64,000 bases of DNA from Tupaia tana (GCA_026018925.1 JAKSZU010000009.1:38895194-38959193), one strand, 5' to 3'. Positions 1 to 10,909 are shown, counted from the stretch's first letter. Notes: a model not told the origin generated them from the letters alone. A program made the numbers and translations.

Positions 1-170
1 GAGAAATCACCCCCCAGGGGGGATGGCCACGCCGCAATCCCTTCCCTCCATTCTCCTCTCGGGATCTTGGGCATGCACGCACACGTGCCTGGCATGAGTT
101 TAAGCCACCGGGTCTGGGACTCGAACCACAGTCGACTACGTGGGAGTCCAGCGACATAGCCATTACACTA
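1..170 (-). mobile_element. SINE-A, antisense, cut by the window edge
   Basis: Antisense SINE-A body: CT-rich/GA-rich part, GC-rich middle and the B-box region. The A-rich sense 3' end lies outside the window. The copy stops near the A-box, so the sense 5' end is slightly truncated. Confidence 0.9.
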
Positions 171-189
171 AGTGTAATTTTGACTTTTT

Positions 190-684
190 TTTTTAAATAA
201 AGATTTGAAATAATTTGTCTTTCTATGTCTGGTTTATTTCTCTTAGTATAATACCCCCCAGATTTATTCATGTTGTCAAAAGTTACACAGTTTTCTTCTT
301 TTATTTCAGGCTGAATACTATTTCATTTTATATACATACCATATGCTTTCTTCCAGTCATTTGCCAACAGACACTTAGGTGGTTTCCACATCTTGGCTAC
401 TGGAAACAATGCTTCAGTGAATGTGAGACTGCAATTATTTCTTTGAGGAGTGATTTTATTTCCTTCATAAATATACCCAAAAGTAGGATTACTGGATCAT
501 ATAATAGTTGTTTTTAATTTTTTGAAGACCTTCCATATTGTTTTCCATAAGACCTGTATTTTTTACTTTAATTTTTGAATATTTTACGAATATAGAGATA
601 CAAAAAGTGATATGTATATATTGCCATTCCATTCATAAACTTTACTGAATTCATATTATTTTATTGTGATACCATATATAACTT
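190..684 (-). mobile_element. L1 remnant, antisense (ORF2 3' end)
   Basis: Reads as the complement of the ORF2 C-terminal/3' region of L1 (GGATTACTGGATCATAT and the following T-rich stretch are typical). No open frame remains. HAL1 copy A inserted at its right edge; related L1 sequence resumes at 3042. Confidence 0.75.
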
Positions 685-699
685 AAAATTCATCATTTT
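685..699. repeat. Target-site duplication, left, of HAL1 copy A
   Basis: AAAATTCATCATTTT, repeated exactly at 3027-3041. The A-rich start fits an L1 endonuclease TT/AAAA-type site. Confidence 0.9.
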
Positions 700-3026
700 T
701 AATTTATTTTTTATTTTTTTAATTAATTAATTAATTTTTCTTTTTTTAACATTAATATGCTCTAAATCATTACAGTATACAAAATGAATTTTCCATCCAA
801 AATACACTGTCTGTTGGCTCAATCAAGCACATCAACATACATGCTATCAAAAAACAATTTTCCATTTCTTATGTCTTGTATATTTTGCCATTTTTTTTTT
901 TTTTTGCCATCCTTGATTCCCTATCCCTAATGCTCTGCCCTGTCCAACCCTCCTCCCATTGTCTCTGGTATCCATGATTGCTTTCTATGCCTTTCCCCCC
1001 CATTTAATTGATTTGCTAATGAACTTAATTTGTCTAAATATTTGCAATAGCAAGCACAGCTGATATATACATATACATGAACCCATGTCTGACTTTAGGC
1101 ATAAACCTCAGTGAGTGGAATGAACATACTATAAAATAGTATTTGGCTGGGGCTATATAGCTTTCTGTGGTCATCAAATACACAGTTTTTTCTTTAAATT
1201 TTGGTAACAGTTTTAGTATTTTTTTTCTGAATTTTTTTTTTTAAATTTACATTCATTCCCTGAGCATCATCACAACATACTAAATGTGGTTTCCCCTCTA
1301 GAGTAAACTGCATAGTGGCTTAATCGTGCATGTTATCATCCATAAAATTCCATTACTACTTTCAGATATATATACTTTTTACCCCATGTCTGACCCTCTG
1401 CCCTATTCCACTCTCTTATTACACTGTCTCTGCTGTCTACAGTTGTCTTCAATTCCTTTTACCCCAACATTTTGTTGACCACACAATATCATAAGTAATC
1501 TAACTATTTTCAATAGCAAGTTCAGCTAGTGGTTTCAAGAAAGGCAGTTTTGAACTGGTAAGGATATTTCCTTGAAACTTGAAGCCTAGAAACAGGTTAG
1601 TATTTTGTTCAAATAGTAGGTACATGAATCTATTGACAGCTCAAGATAGGATAAAAATCCTTAAAACCGGACAACAAAGCTTAGAAGAAAAGCAGCAATA
1701 TCTTAGTCAAGTCACAGAGTGCTGTTTCATCAGTTCAGACTCATGTACTTAATCTTTCTTCTGTTACTGTTGAGGTATGATCTTCCAGATTGGACTCTGG
1801 GATATAAAACTCAACTCCAGACTTTGTCCCTACAATTAAGTTGCCCATTTTCTTAGTTTCTGAACTCTTATTTCTGTGTGTCTGCATTTAATTTTACTGA
1901 CATAGCACTCCCTTAAGAACTTCTTGGAGATCTGGTCTGGTGCTGGTAAATTCTTTCAGGTTTTGTTTATCTGGGGAAGTTTGTGTCTTTTCTTCCCAAA
2001 TGAACGATAACCTTGCTGGGAACAGAATTCTCGGTTGAAATTGCTTTTCCCTTAATACTTTGAATATATTTTCACATTCTTTCCTCGCTCGCATTGTTTC
2101 CGATGAGAGTTCTGCTGTCATTCTGATGGGATACCCTTTGTAGGTAATTTGCTGTTTTTCTCTTGCCAGTCTTAGTATCTTGTCTTTGTCTGTGGTTTTG
2201 GTCAATCTGGCTATAATGTGTCTTGGAGAAGATCTTCTTGGGTTGATTCTATTTGGGGTCCTCTGTATTTCTTGGGACTGAATCTTTGAGTGCCTCTCCA
2301 GGTTTGAAAAGTTTTCTTGCAGGATCTCATGGAATAGATTATCAATGCCCTTATGAGTCTCTTCACCTTCTGGAATGCCTATTATCCAGATGTTTGGACA
2401 TTTAATTGTATCTAGTACTTCTCGCATATTATTCTCAAATTTTGGGGCCATTTTCTCAGTCTTCATGGTGGATTTTTCTAGGCCAGCAATTTTCTCTTCT
2501 ACATTTGAGATTCTATTTTCTGTATGATCTAGTCTGCTTATAATAGTTTCAAGGGAAATTTTGACTTCTTGTATTATAGCCTTCATCTCTAACAGTTCCA
2601 TCTGATTATTTTGTAAAGTGTGAAATTCCTCTTTTAGATCTTGCATTAATTTCCTCACATCTTGGAACTCTTCAACTCCTTTCTCCTTCCTCTTCAGCAG
2701 TTCCTTGTCTCTCTTCTCTTCCATCTCTGTTAGTTTTGCCATTATGAATGTTCTGAATTCTTTATCAGACATTTCCATGATTTCCATTGAACTGTGTGTG
2801 GATGAAGAGGAGCTATCCTTTTCCCTTGTGGGAGAGGTATTTTCCTGCTTCCCCGTATTTCTTGTGGTCCTGCAGCGATTTCTTGTCATCTGGTGGATGG
2901 TCAGTTTCTTCCCAAACTTGGAAGTTCAATCACGTGAGTTTTGTATGCTGGAGGCCCAGTTATCAGTGGGACATCTTCCTTTCTCCCAAAATGGCTAGAT
3001 CGCAGGAGCCATGGAGCTGTCTGTCC
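700..3026 (-). mobile_element. HAL1-like ORF1-only LINE, full-length copy A
   Basis: A 2.33-kb element on the minus strand between perfect 15-bp TSDs, with an A/T-rich tail at 700-745. In order: short 5' UTR (3026-2890), a single ORF1 (2889-1894), then about 1.15 kb of 3' UTR. No reverse transcriptase (ORF2) sequence is present. The same architecture recurs at 27186-30120, so this is a family and not a chance deletion. Both copies begin with GGACA. Compared with copy B, this copy lacks 313 bp in the 5' UTR; the junction is at 2930/2931. ORF1-only elements of this kind are known as half-L1 (HAL1) and are thought to be moved by L1 ORF2 protein in trans. Assignment to a named subfamily was not checked. 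Confidence 0.85.
1894..2889 (-). CDS. L1-type ORF1p of the half-LINE, intact reading frame
   Basis: A 331-codon ORF with no stop or frameshift. Residues about 1-50 are polar with a serine run. Residues about 50-155 are rich in Lys/Glu with heptad spacing, as in the ORF1p trimeric coiled coil. Residues about 160-250 match the RRM part (IIGIPEGEE, then EIQRTPNRINPRR), and residues about 255-325 match the C-terminal domain (YKGYPIRMTAELS, ending near RPDLQEVLKG). In L1, ORF1p is a cytoplasmic RNA-binding chaperone that coats its own RNA. The length is close to the roughly 340 residues usual for mammalian L1 ORF1p. No partner ORF2 follows. The start is the first ATG, 41 bases after the inferred splice junction. 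It is transposon protein, not a host gene; whether it is expressed is unknown. Confidence 0.85.
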   Translation of the reverse strand: MTRNRCRTTRNTGKQENTSPTREKDSSSSSTHSSMEIMEMSDKEFRTFIMAKLTEMEEKRDKELLKRKEKGVEEFQDVRKLMQDLKEEFHTLQNNQMELLEMKAIIQEVKISLETIISRLDHTENRISNVEEKIAGLEKSTMKTEKMAPKFENNMREVLDTIKCPNIWIIGIPEGEETHKGIDNLFHEILQENFSNLERHSKIQSQEIQRTPNRINPRRSSPRHIIARLTKTTDKDKILRLAREKQQITYKGYPIRMTAELSSETMRARKECENIFKVLREKQFQPRILFPARLSFIWEEKTQTSPDKQNLKEFTSTRPDLQEVLKGVLCQ

Positions 3027-3041
3027 AAAATTCATCATTTT
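3027..3041. repeat. Target-site duplication, right, of HAL1 copy A
   Basis: Exact second copy of the 15-mer at 685-699. Confidence 0.9.
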
Positions 3042-3300
3042 AACCATTTTAAAGCATATAGTTCAGTGGTTTTTAGTATATTCACAAAGTTGTGTAATAA
3101 CCAACACTACCTAGTTCCAGAACATTGTTATCACCCCAAATTGAAGCTCTGTAATTACTATGTTTTTCCTCTTCATATTCCTTTCAATAACTAATCTGGT
3201 TTCCCTCTCCATTAGTTTGCTTATTTTGAAAATGTAATTGTGTAATATGTGTCCTTTCATGTCTTTGTTCACTTAGCATTTTATAGATGGAAAGAGATAT
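3042..3300 (-). mobile_element. L1 3'-region remnant, antisense
   Basis: Contains TTCAGTGGTTTTTAGTATAT and the following motif typical of the antisense 3' part of old L1M elements. Probably the same insertion as 190-684. Confidence 0.65.
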
Positions 3301-3356
3301 ATTTCAAAATATCTATATTTTTTTCTAATTAGAATTTTAAAAATATGTTTGATTTT

Positions 3357-3558
3357 GGGTCCAGCAGATGGAGTGGTGTTTAAGATGCTGGATTTCCACA
3401 TGGATTGAAAATCATGCCAGGGGCATGGGGATGCATACCCCAAATCCTGAGAGATTAGAAAAGGCATTGCAGCATGACCATCCTCCCAGGGGGCTGATTT
3501 CCCACTTTTCCTCTCTCTGGCGAGTGCAAAAACTCTATGACAAAAACCTAAAAAAAAA
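3357..3558 (+). mobile_element. SINE-A, older copy
   Basis: Starts GGGTCCAGCAGATGG, has the diverged middle and CT-rich part, and ends in an A run. Imperfect TSD GTTTGATTTT / GTTTGGTTTT. Confidence 0.85.
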
Positions 3559-3999
3559 GTTTGGTTTTATTTCAAAGTTGTAGTTAGTTAAGAATGATAA
3601 CATTTATATAAAAAGGAATTTAACTTGTTTATGCTTTCAGGGAAAATAAAAGATTCACTATCAATATACATATGCATGTAGCTCACCTACATTTAACATA
3701 TTATTATTGTTAAGTGATTCAAATGTCAATCTTAACTAATTTATGGATTCTATACTTTGAAATCATATTTTTATCAATGTATTTTTTGTTATATTAAATT
3801 AAAAAATAAGCATACATATTATGCAGTCAGGGGTGATATTTCGATATATATCTACAATATGAAAAGAGTAAATCAGGGTAATTATCATATATATCATTTC
3901 GTTAATCATTTATTTGTGTTGGGAACATTCAAATCTTCTGTTTTATGAAATATATGATTAAGTTGTTACATATATTTGCTCTACAGTGCACAGTAAGAT

Positions 4000-4231
4000 T
4001 TCTTTTTTTATTTTTTAGATAGATTTTTGCTATAGGGTATGTGTGCTCTCTGGAGAGACAGAAAGCAAGAAATTACCCCCCTGGGTGGATAGCCACACTG
4101 CAATTCTTTCTTCATTCTCTTCTTGGGATTGTGGGCATTGGTGTGTTTCAAACCTCTGGGTCTAGGACTTGGACAGCGGTCCACCATTTGGGAGTCAAGT
4201 TATGTAACCATTGTGCCACATCTGCTGGTCT
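4000..4231 (-). mobile_element. SINE-A, older antisense copy
   Basis: Antisense order: T-rich tail, TTTTTGCTATAGGG, the CCCCCCTGGG part, then GCCACATCTGCTGG, the complement of the SINE 5' end. Confidence 0.85.
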
Positions 4232-5100
4232 CTAAAATTTATTCTTCTACCTGGCTTTAATTTTGTACTCATTAAGCAGACTTTCCCTTCCAATCTCCCC
4301 TGTGCCCACTTTCCAGCTTCTAGTTACCACTATTCTGCTCTCTACTTTCATGAAATCAACTTTTTTTAGCTTGTGTGGTATTTAACTTTCTGTATTTGGT
4401 TTATTTCACTTAACATAATGTCCTTCAGATTCACCCATGTAACTAGCATCATAATTTAAAGGCTCATCCATATTGTAGTAACACGAATCATTATTTTTTA
4501 TGGCTGAATAATATTTTATTTATGGATATAGCACATTTTGTGTATCTATTTAACAGCTGATGTACATTAGGGCTGTTTTCACTTCTGAATATTGTAGATA
4601 CTGCTATGATCATTTGTATATAAGTTTATCATGGAAATATGTTTTCATATTTCATAGGTATATACTGAAAAACTGGAATTACTGATAACGCTGTTTAACT
4701 CTTTAAGGAACTGCAAACTGTTTTCTAAAGTATCTGCACCATTTTACATTTTCCACCATCAATGTATGAGAGCTCAGGCTTTTCCACATCCTTATCAAGA
4801 ATGGGTGTTGTCTGACTTTTTTATTATAGCCATTTTGTTGGACATGAAGTGGAATCTCATTGTGGGTTTGCTTTCCATTTCCTTAATGACTAATGATGTT
4901 GAGCAACTTTTCATAGTCTTTTATCACCACTTGTCTATCTTTGTAGAAATGGTTATGTAAGTCCTTTGCCATTTTTAATTGGGTTGTTTGACTTTTTGTT
5001 GTTGATTTGGAAGAATACTTATATCTAGAATATAGTACCCTGACATACAACTTACAATTATTTTCCCTTATTCTGTGGTTTCTCTTTTTATTGTCTATTT

Positions 5101-5980
5101 TTTTTTAAATGCTAGAGGTTACATGTGTATGTGTGCAAATGCAAGAGAAAGAGAGCATCTCCCAACAGGATCTGGTCATTGCACTGTCGGTGTCTGCCCT
5201 GGACATAGCTTGATCTAAGAGGAAGCAGAAAGAAACAGACAAAGAGACAGAGTAGCAATGGATACAGGAGGCCTGAGCTTAAGTAGCCCAAGCAACTTGC
5301 AGTGCCCAGACAAACTGGGCGCCTTTATTTTATAGGACAAAGTAACACTACATACGTGTATTTCATGACATTCTATAGATAAGTTGATATGTTACAGACA
5401 ATAAAAAGCAGTTAACAAACCTCTAAGGGCTTAGACATACTGGGCCAGGTATATCTCTTGGCTACCTCCAGATGAAAGAGAAATCCCAATAAACTTCTTA
5501 TCTAGTGGAGAGAAGCCTGCAGGTGTGGAGAGGACACTTTCTTGCAAACTTCAAAGGGGTGTTGATAAGGCTTTAGAATATTACAGAGGCAGAGCAGGAG
5601 TTGGACTTTGCTAATTGGGGTCAGGATGTTTCCTGAATTCCATCAGATGTATCTGTTGGAAGGCCCCTGAAAAATTCCACCCTTTGCTCTGCTTGCAGTA
5701 AGGGTCAAGGAAAGGACAAGCTGCAAGGTTCTACCATAGCCAAAAGGGACTGATGATGTTTGCTCAAAGCATGTCCCCACATCCTCAGGGCCTCTCTCCG
5801 AACATGTCCCTACATTGCACAATCCTTTTCTTCTCAAAAATTCAACCTGTCACAGTCATGGGCTTAAGTGTGCATACTTGGCATGTTTTTCAAACTGTCA
5901 GGGCTGGGTCCTAAACCCCACTTGGTCATATGGGATTTGGCTTACTCTGATAATGCCTAACTGCTGTGCTACAAGACACA
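5101..5980 (-). mobile_element. Old SINE-A, antisense, split by a solo LTR
   Basis: The A-tail side lies at about 5101-5184 and the head side at 5815-5980 (CATATGGGATTTGGC then TAACTGCTG). The two parts join across the LTR at 5185-5814 with a duplicated TTGCAC. The SINE itself is inserted in the antisense L1. Confidence 0.75.
5185..5814 (-). mobile_element. Solo LTR, class II (ERVK-like) retrovirus
   Basis: A 630-bp segment. Read on the minus strand it begins TGTAGGGACATG and ends CACCGACA, so it has the TG...CA ends of an LTR. It is flanked by a 6-bp direct repeat TTGCAC (5179-5184 and 5815-5820); 6-bp duplications are typical of betaretrovirus-like class II ERVs. A minus-strand TATAAAATAAAGG stretch (about 5324-5336) could serve as TATA box and poly(A) signal and supports the orientation. 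No internal viral genes are present, so it is probably a recombination-derived solo LTR. The family name was not determined. Confidence 0.75.
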
Positions 5981-6268
5981 AGTTCTCTTCTTTTTCTTTG
6001 AAAGTGTCCTTTAAAGCACAGAAGTTTGTTATTTTGATGATGCCTTACTTACCTTTTTTTTCTTTGTTGCTTGGGCTTTTGATGTTATATCTAAGAAACT
6101 ATTGCTAAGTCCAAGTCATGAAGGTGTTCTCTTATGCTTTGTTTTAAAAGTTTATATTTTTAGCTCATACACTAAGGTTTTTTTATTCATTTTGGTTAAC
6201 GTATACATGGAGTGAGATAGGGGTTCACCTTCATTCTATTATTTGTAGGTATGTAATTGTTCTAGTGG

Positions 6269-6626
6269 TGTTGCAGAAAACCAGACACTGAGGAATGGAA
6301 AACAGCACTCGGAGAGATTAGGAGGACTGTTTATTATGCTACTGAACACAGAAGAGTTAACACTCTGAATCTCCAGCCCCCAGTGGGGGTTGGACATGGT
6401 CTTTTATGGGGGAATTGGGGAAGGGAAGGTCTTGGGCTCAGAACCTGCCCTATGCAGCATCAAAGGGAGGAGGCAGAGAAGGAGGAAGTCTAATCTATTC
6501 AAGGTACTAATATATTCAAGGTTTTCAGGTTCTCCTGTAGCTCCAGGGAGGGGCAGTAAGTTTGCCTGAGGGCAGAAACCTTAGATAGCCCTGAGTTATT
6601 CATGAATTCGGGGTCTCTCCATATCA
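6269..6626 (-). repeat. 3' LTR of the provirus
   Basis: 358 bp. On the minus strand it begins TGATATGGAGAGAC and ends TCTGCAACA. It carries CATAAAAG (TATA-like) and AATAAA (poly(A) signal) in the expected order. It lacks the short internal duplications seen in the other LTR. Confidence 0.85.
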
Positions 6627-6640
6627 TTTCCCCTTCTTGA
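6627..6640 (-). other. Polypurine tract of the provirus
   Basis: The minus strand reads AAGAAGGGGAAA directly before the 3' LTR. This is the position and composition expected for the plus-strand primer of a retrovirus. Confidence 0.8.
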
Positions 6641-6849
6641 ACCTTCTCAATTATTTTTAAGGAGGGTCAATTAACAGGAGGGCAGTAATCATAGCTTTCA
6701 GGGGCAGCAACAAGCAGTTGATACTTGATGGCTTTAAGGTGGGAGATTATGAATTGTTTAATCTGATTAAGGACATGGTCCGACTGCCAGTGCTAAAGGA
6801 ATAACTGCTAGGGGCCTTGAGAGAGAGTCATGAGGCTCATGTCCAGAGC

Positions 6850-7217
6850 CCATTCTAGCCTTCCCAGAAGTCAGGTGTTGTTTTAAGTTGTTTGGCTATG
6901 TCTTGGGCTACACTTGATTTGTTGGCATAGAAGCAACATTCCTCTCCCAGAAATAGAGTTCACCCTTTTCGGCAGTCAGGAGATCTAACCCTCTCTGATT
7001 CTTGTAGGACTACATCAGCCAAGGAGTCTAGCTGGACTTGTAGAGTCTCAATAATATTCGCTACCTCTTGGAATTCATCTGCCAGGGCAGTGGACAGCTG
7101 CTGGTAGTAAGCAGTGGAGGATGATATCCCTCCAACCCTAGTCCCAACAACAGCAGCAATCCTTAGCTCCACTAGGAAAGGAATGAATTGCATCACCTTC
7201 TGAACTCCAGCATGCAC
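6850..7217 (-). pseudogene. env: env transmembrane subunit (TM) remnant
   Basis: An 85-codon open part (7217-6960) has a hydrophobic fusion-peptide-like start, followed by a heptad-like region with LDSLADVVLQ. After a frame change the sequence carries adjacent cysteine codons (6933-6938), as in the CX6CC motif of gamma-type TM. The gene is broken by frame changes and cannot give a complete protein. The best-matching family is gammaretrovirus-type Env; the host relation is unknown. Confidence 0.75.
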
Positions 7218-8178
7218 TAACAGGGGGACATCAACAGTCTCATTTTCCCTGCAGAATGTCCACTGGGGGAGGGGGGTGAGAACTGTCCAGGTACATGTTC
7301 CAGATCAGTATGCTGAAAGGCACTGGTAAGCATAGGGCCTGCATACAAGCTGGAGCTGGAATTCCGGGTATTGGAAGCAGATTGCAGTCCCATTTTCTGG
7401 ATATTTGTGGCAGGTCATATTACCTACTTTAATAGAACCTTGATTTGTAAAACAGCCCTGGGGCTTGGAAGAGAGGTGCACTTGGGAAATTGGTCCCTCC
7501 CATATAGAAGTCAGATTAACAATTGGGGTGTCATTTGTAGGGTAGGTTGGAGTGGCATGTATGCGGGAAAGGGCTGTTCAAATGCAGAGCCAACAGCTGG
7601 ATGCTAACTGGGGTTGTGCCTGAAACAGGAGGGCATGGGTCACATTAATGAGTGTAATTATTCTTGGATCAAGCTGGGAGACCCTCTGAGGAGCAGGGAG
7701 CCTCAGCTGATCTCAGGGAGTCTGGGATTTAAGCCTCTGTACTGCATCCTGGATGATGACCTGAGTCTCCATAGGACATTTACCTCCTCCATCTGGGAGC
7801 CCATACTGTCTGAGACCTGTGTAGCAGACTCATTTTCCTTCAGGGGATGGGGCGGGGGGTGGAGATTGTAACAATCATGGCTCCCTCTGCTCTTTCCTAC
7901 AAATAGAGTGTTCTATTGTCCTTGCACTTCTGGAGGGTGACCAAGTCAAGGCAGGACTTGTAGCTTTACCCCTGGTGCATGAATGCTAGCTGGCTTGGGA
8001 GCCCCAGAATGAATATGGGATCATAAATTCTGGGCAGGTGGTCTAACATTGGTAGGTAGGCACCTGGTTGCAGCCGAGTAGTGGCTTGCTGGATGGTTTG
8101 GTTGCACCATTTGAAGCAAGGGGGGTGGGTGCCTGTCAGCCTTGGTGAAAGAGTAAAGCCCAGGGTCAGGAATATCAT
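7218..8178 (-). pseudogene. env: env surface subunit (SU) remnant
   Basis: A 70-codon open part (8178-7966) starts with a hydrophobic signal-peptide-like stretch. Further on, codons for CWLC lie at 7584-7595; this CXXC motif is typical of SU subunits that are disulfide-linked to TM. Multiple stops and frame changes separate these parts. It lies directly upstream of the TM remnant, in the order expected for env. Confidence 0.7.
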
Positions 8179-8231
8179 TAAGGAAAAATCAGTATTAGGA
8201 ACAGAGCCCCAATGAAAATGCCTTCAGTTAG

Positions 8232-8474
8232 TTAACCCAGGCATCTTAGGCCTATCAAGATCCCTACTACTAGGAGGTATACTATTGCTAGCAAAAGCCT
8301 CTCCCATAACTTCCAGTCCCTTGGGGCCACTGCTGCCAGACCAATAGAGAGAAGCACAGCCAGCACTATGGGAAACGCTAGGAGCAGGACATTGCAAGGG
8401 TATGGCTGGGTGTCATTCATTGCTGTCCTCAAGCTTCCACTGTGTATAGATGGGTTAGCATCTGGAGTGACCAA
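8232..8474 (-). pseudogene. Small two-helix hydrophobic ORF between gag and env remnants
   Basis: 80 codons, or 62 from an internal Met. Residues about 29-50 and 61-78 are strongly hydrophobic and could be two membrane helices separated by a short charged loop (PRDWKLWER). I do not recognise the family. It sits where pol would end and env begin, just after a direct repeat around GGAAGCTTGAGGA (near 8430 and 8494). It could be a translated leader, part of another env, or chance. Confidence 0.4.
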
Positions 8475-8610
8475 AGCAGGGCTGTAGACTCCTCAAGCTT
8501 CCACCGTGTGTAGACCAGCCAGCCCAGGAGTGGCTGCAGCAGGGCTGAAGTTTCAATGGTAGGTCTTGGTCCTCTGGAAAGTTATTTTAGTTATCTGCTA
8601 CTCAGGGTGT

Positions 8611-8640
8611 TTTTTGTTTGTTTGTTTGTTTGTTTGTTTT
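8611..8640. repeat. (GTTT)n microsatellite
   Basis: About seven tandem GTTT units inside the provirus, between the gag remnant and the small hydrophobic ORF. Confidence 0.9.
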
Positions 8641-8865
8641 TATCGTCCAGGTCCTGGGGTCTTCTGTTGCTGTGGCTTGCTTCATTTGCGAATGGTGGAT
8701 TCACGGGGCTAGTCTTGCAAGCTTAATTCATCATTTTTGCTGGGTGCCTCAGGGATGAACATTTCCCATTCCTCCTCCTGTGGCATTGTCACAGTTAGGA
8801 TTTTGGAAGGACTGAAGGTTAAAGCAGCTGAGCCTGATGAGTCAAAGCTGATTCGCACTCTAAGT

Positions 8866-9640
8866 TTACTCATGGCTGACTAAGTATCCCCCTAATTGGC
8901 AGCTTTTTGCCTTCAAGAAGGACTGGTAGTAGATAGTTGCTTTGCCTTCTGTAATAGTGCCATTTGCTCTTATCTGGGTGGGAGGGGTCCTTGGGTCTCC
9001 CAAAGGGGCATCTGAAGAGTGAGGTTGCCCTGGGGTGCAGAGGCTCACTGGGTGATGGTGGATGAGGCAGAACCTGGGGGCGGGATTCAGGATGGCTGGC
9101 GGCCTCCCCCCTGAGCTGGAGGAGCTGGCACTGGCTCCTTCAGGTCTCGTGGAAACAGATGGAGGCACAGTTTTGATTACTGGCTCAGCCAGGACATATG
9201 GGGGTGGAGCTGCTAATGGCTCTTCTTCTGGGAGGCCCTGCAGGATTGAAGCCATGGGTTTTTTTGGTCAGAGTTTGGCACGGGGGGCATGACACAGGCA
9301 GCCAAAATAGTGCATTTGTTTTTCCCTCTTATGCAGATTTGCACCCAGGGTAGAATAACTTGGGCTATCTGTAGCCAGGAGTCAGCATAGGGAAACTGCT
9401 TGGGGTGGCCGGAGGTGCCGGTAACAACATTTTACATAGCCCACATAGATTTAAGGTTTCATGTGGCAGCCATCTGACCTTGAAAGAGGGCCATTCAACC
9501 TCACAGAAGGCTCTCAATTTTTCCAGTTTTAACTGCATAGTCACCAGAGATGCCCTTTTAAAAATTAGTCAGCATACCATCCAGCACAGTGGACTTGGAC
9601 AACTTGGATTGAGGTTTTCCTATACTATCTCAAATATTTC
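8866..9640 (-). pseudogene. gag: gag 5' part (matrix and p12-like) remnant
   Basis: Minus-strand sequence at about 9640-9260 resembles gammaretroviral matrix in broken frames. The 129-codon open part 9255-8866 is proline/serine-rich with PPPY near residue 18, the late-domain motif that recruits NEDD4-type ligases for budding. No capsid major homology region and no zinc knuckle follows, so gag is truncated by the deletion that also removed pol. Confidence 0.7.
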
Positions 9641-10909
9641 TGACATGTCTAGTTATTAAAAGCCTGCACTTCCCAGAAGGCTCTGGAGATCACTGGTTGG
9701 AGGAAGTGATCGATTTGTTTGCAGGAAGGCCTCAGCCAAGGGCTGCAATCAGAAGGACCACAGCAGTCTTTCTAGGGTTTGTCCTCTCGGTATTTCAACA
9801 GTGGATACTCTGGTGCTGGCGAAGGGTATTTCTGTGGGGGGTAACAGGTGGAATGGAGGAGGACAAGGGAATGGAAATCTGACAAGCTAATTGGTGAGAG
9901 AAGGTTGTCTAGGTAGAGGGTGATGCCTGCTCTCTCCTTTCCTAGAAAGAGTGGGCAGGTTTCACTCCATGGACCCTTTGTAGGAGGGTCAGGACAGGTT
10001 CTGGGAGGCGTTTCTTGTCACAATTGAGAGGAACTCATGTCCTAGCCTCTGAGGACAGACTCGGTGGCCTGACATTTGCTACTCTGCCTACCCACTTCTA
10101 CAGAGACAACCTGCCCATTGGCTTCTGTGTCCCTTCTCCCGTGAATGGTGTCTCAACAGATAAAGGGTGGATGCCTCCCAGAGGGGCCCAATCAGGCATC
10201 TGTCTGGCTGTGTCCCTTACGGACTTTATGTAGTTTCCTGGCAATAAGCAGTTGGATATAGAACCCCTGGTGGATTGAACCTATAGAGAATAAAGGGGTC
10301 CCTCAGGGCCAATTTTGCCATTTAGCCTTCATGGAACTACCGCAGAAATGCAGTTAAACAGACCCAATTATGCTCCGTAGTGAGAAGCCATGGAGCCACA
10401 AACACATTTGCTCATCACAAACACTCACATTCATTCAGCGGTTATATATTCCCTCCCAACCCCAGCCAATTACCAAATGAGTCCTTACTGGTGGTCCTGT
10501 GACTGAAGGAGAGTGTAGGGGTCTTCTCTTCCACTCAAATTGAGTGGATCTGACTAGGGCTCTATACATCCCTGGGGACTTCAGCCAACTACCAGATGAG
10601 CCCTGAGTGCCGGTCCTGTGACCAAAGGAGAATATATGGGTCTTCTCTTCCACTCAAGTCAAGTGGGTCTGACTATGGCTCTACAGATCCCCAGGGGCTT
10701 ACCAAATTACCAGAGTTGACCAAGGTTGATGCATCAGGTTCCAGGAGTTGGTCCTTCTCACCAATGTGAGTCTGATGATCCAGGAATGCTCAACCTCAGG
10801 GCAGGCATCCTGGCTGAGGGATCCCGTCAAATGAGACAGGGGAGCACCTATATGCCCACACCACAGTGACTTGGGATTGGTGGCTCAAAGGGCCAGTCTG
10901 ATTCCATTT
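9641..10909 (-). other. Provirus leader / 5' untranslated region
   Basis: About 1.27 kb between the primer-binding site and gag. There are no coding matches. It contains a tandem repeat with a period of about 120 bp (10463-10715). A packaging signal would be expected here, but I cannot point to one. Confidence 0.6.
10463..10715. repeat. Tandem repeat, about 120-bp unit, two copies plus a partial third
   Basis: Units start near 10463 and 10582, with the start of a third near 10695. Shared landmarks include GGTCTTCTCTTCCACTCAA (near 10519 and 10639) and CAGCCAA.TACCA.ATGAG. Confidence 0.8.

Noticed and set aside
2787-3194. Plus-strand ORF of 135 codons
   Set aside because: It is the opposite strand of the half-LINE 5' end and runs into flanking L1; no family resemblance.
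10435-10720. CRISPR-like array in the provirus leader
   Set aside because: The ~120-bp units are directly adjacent without unique spacers; the context is mammalian and retroviral.
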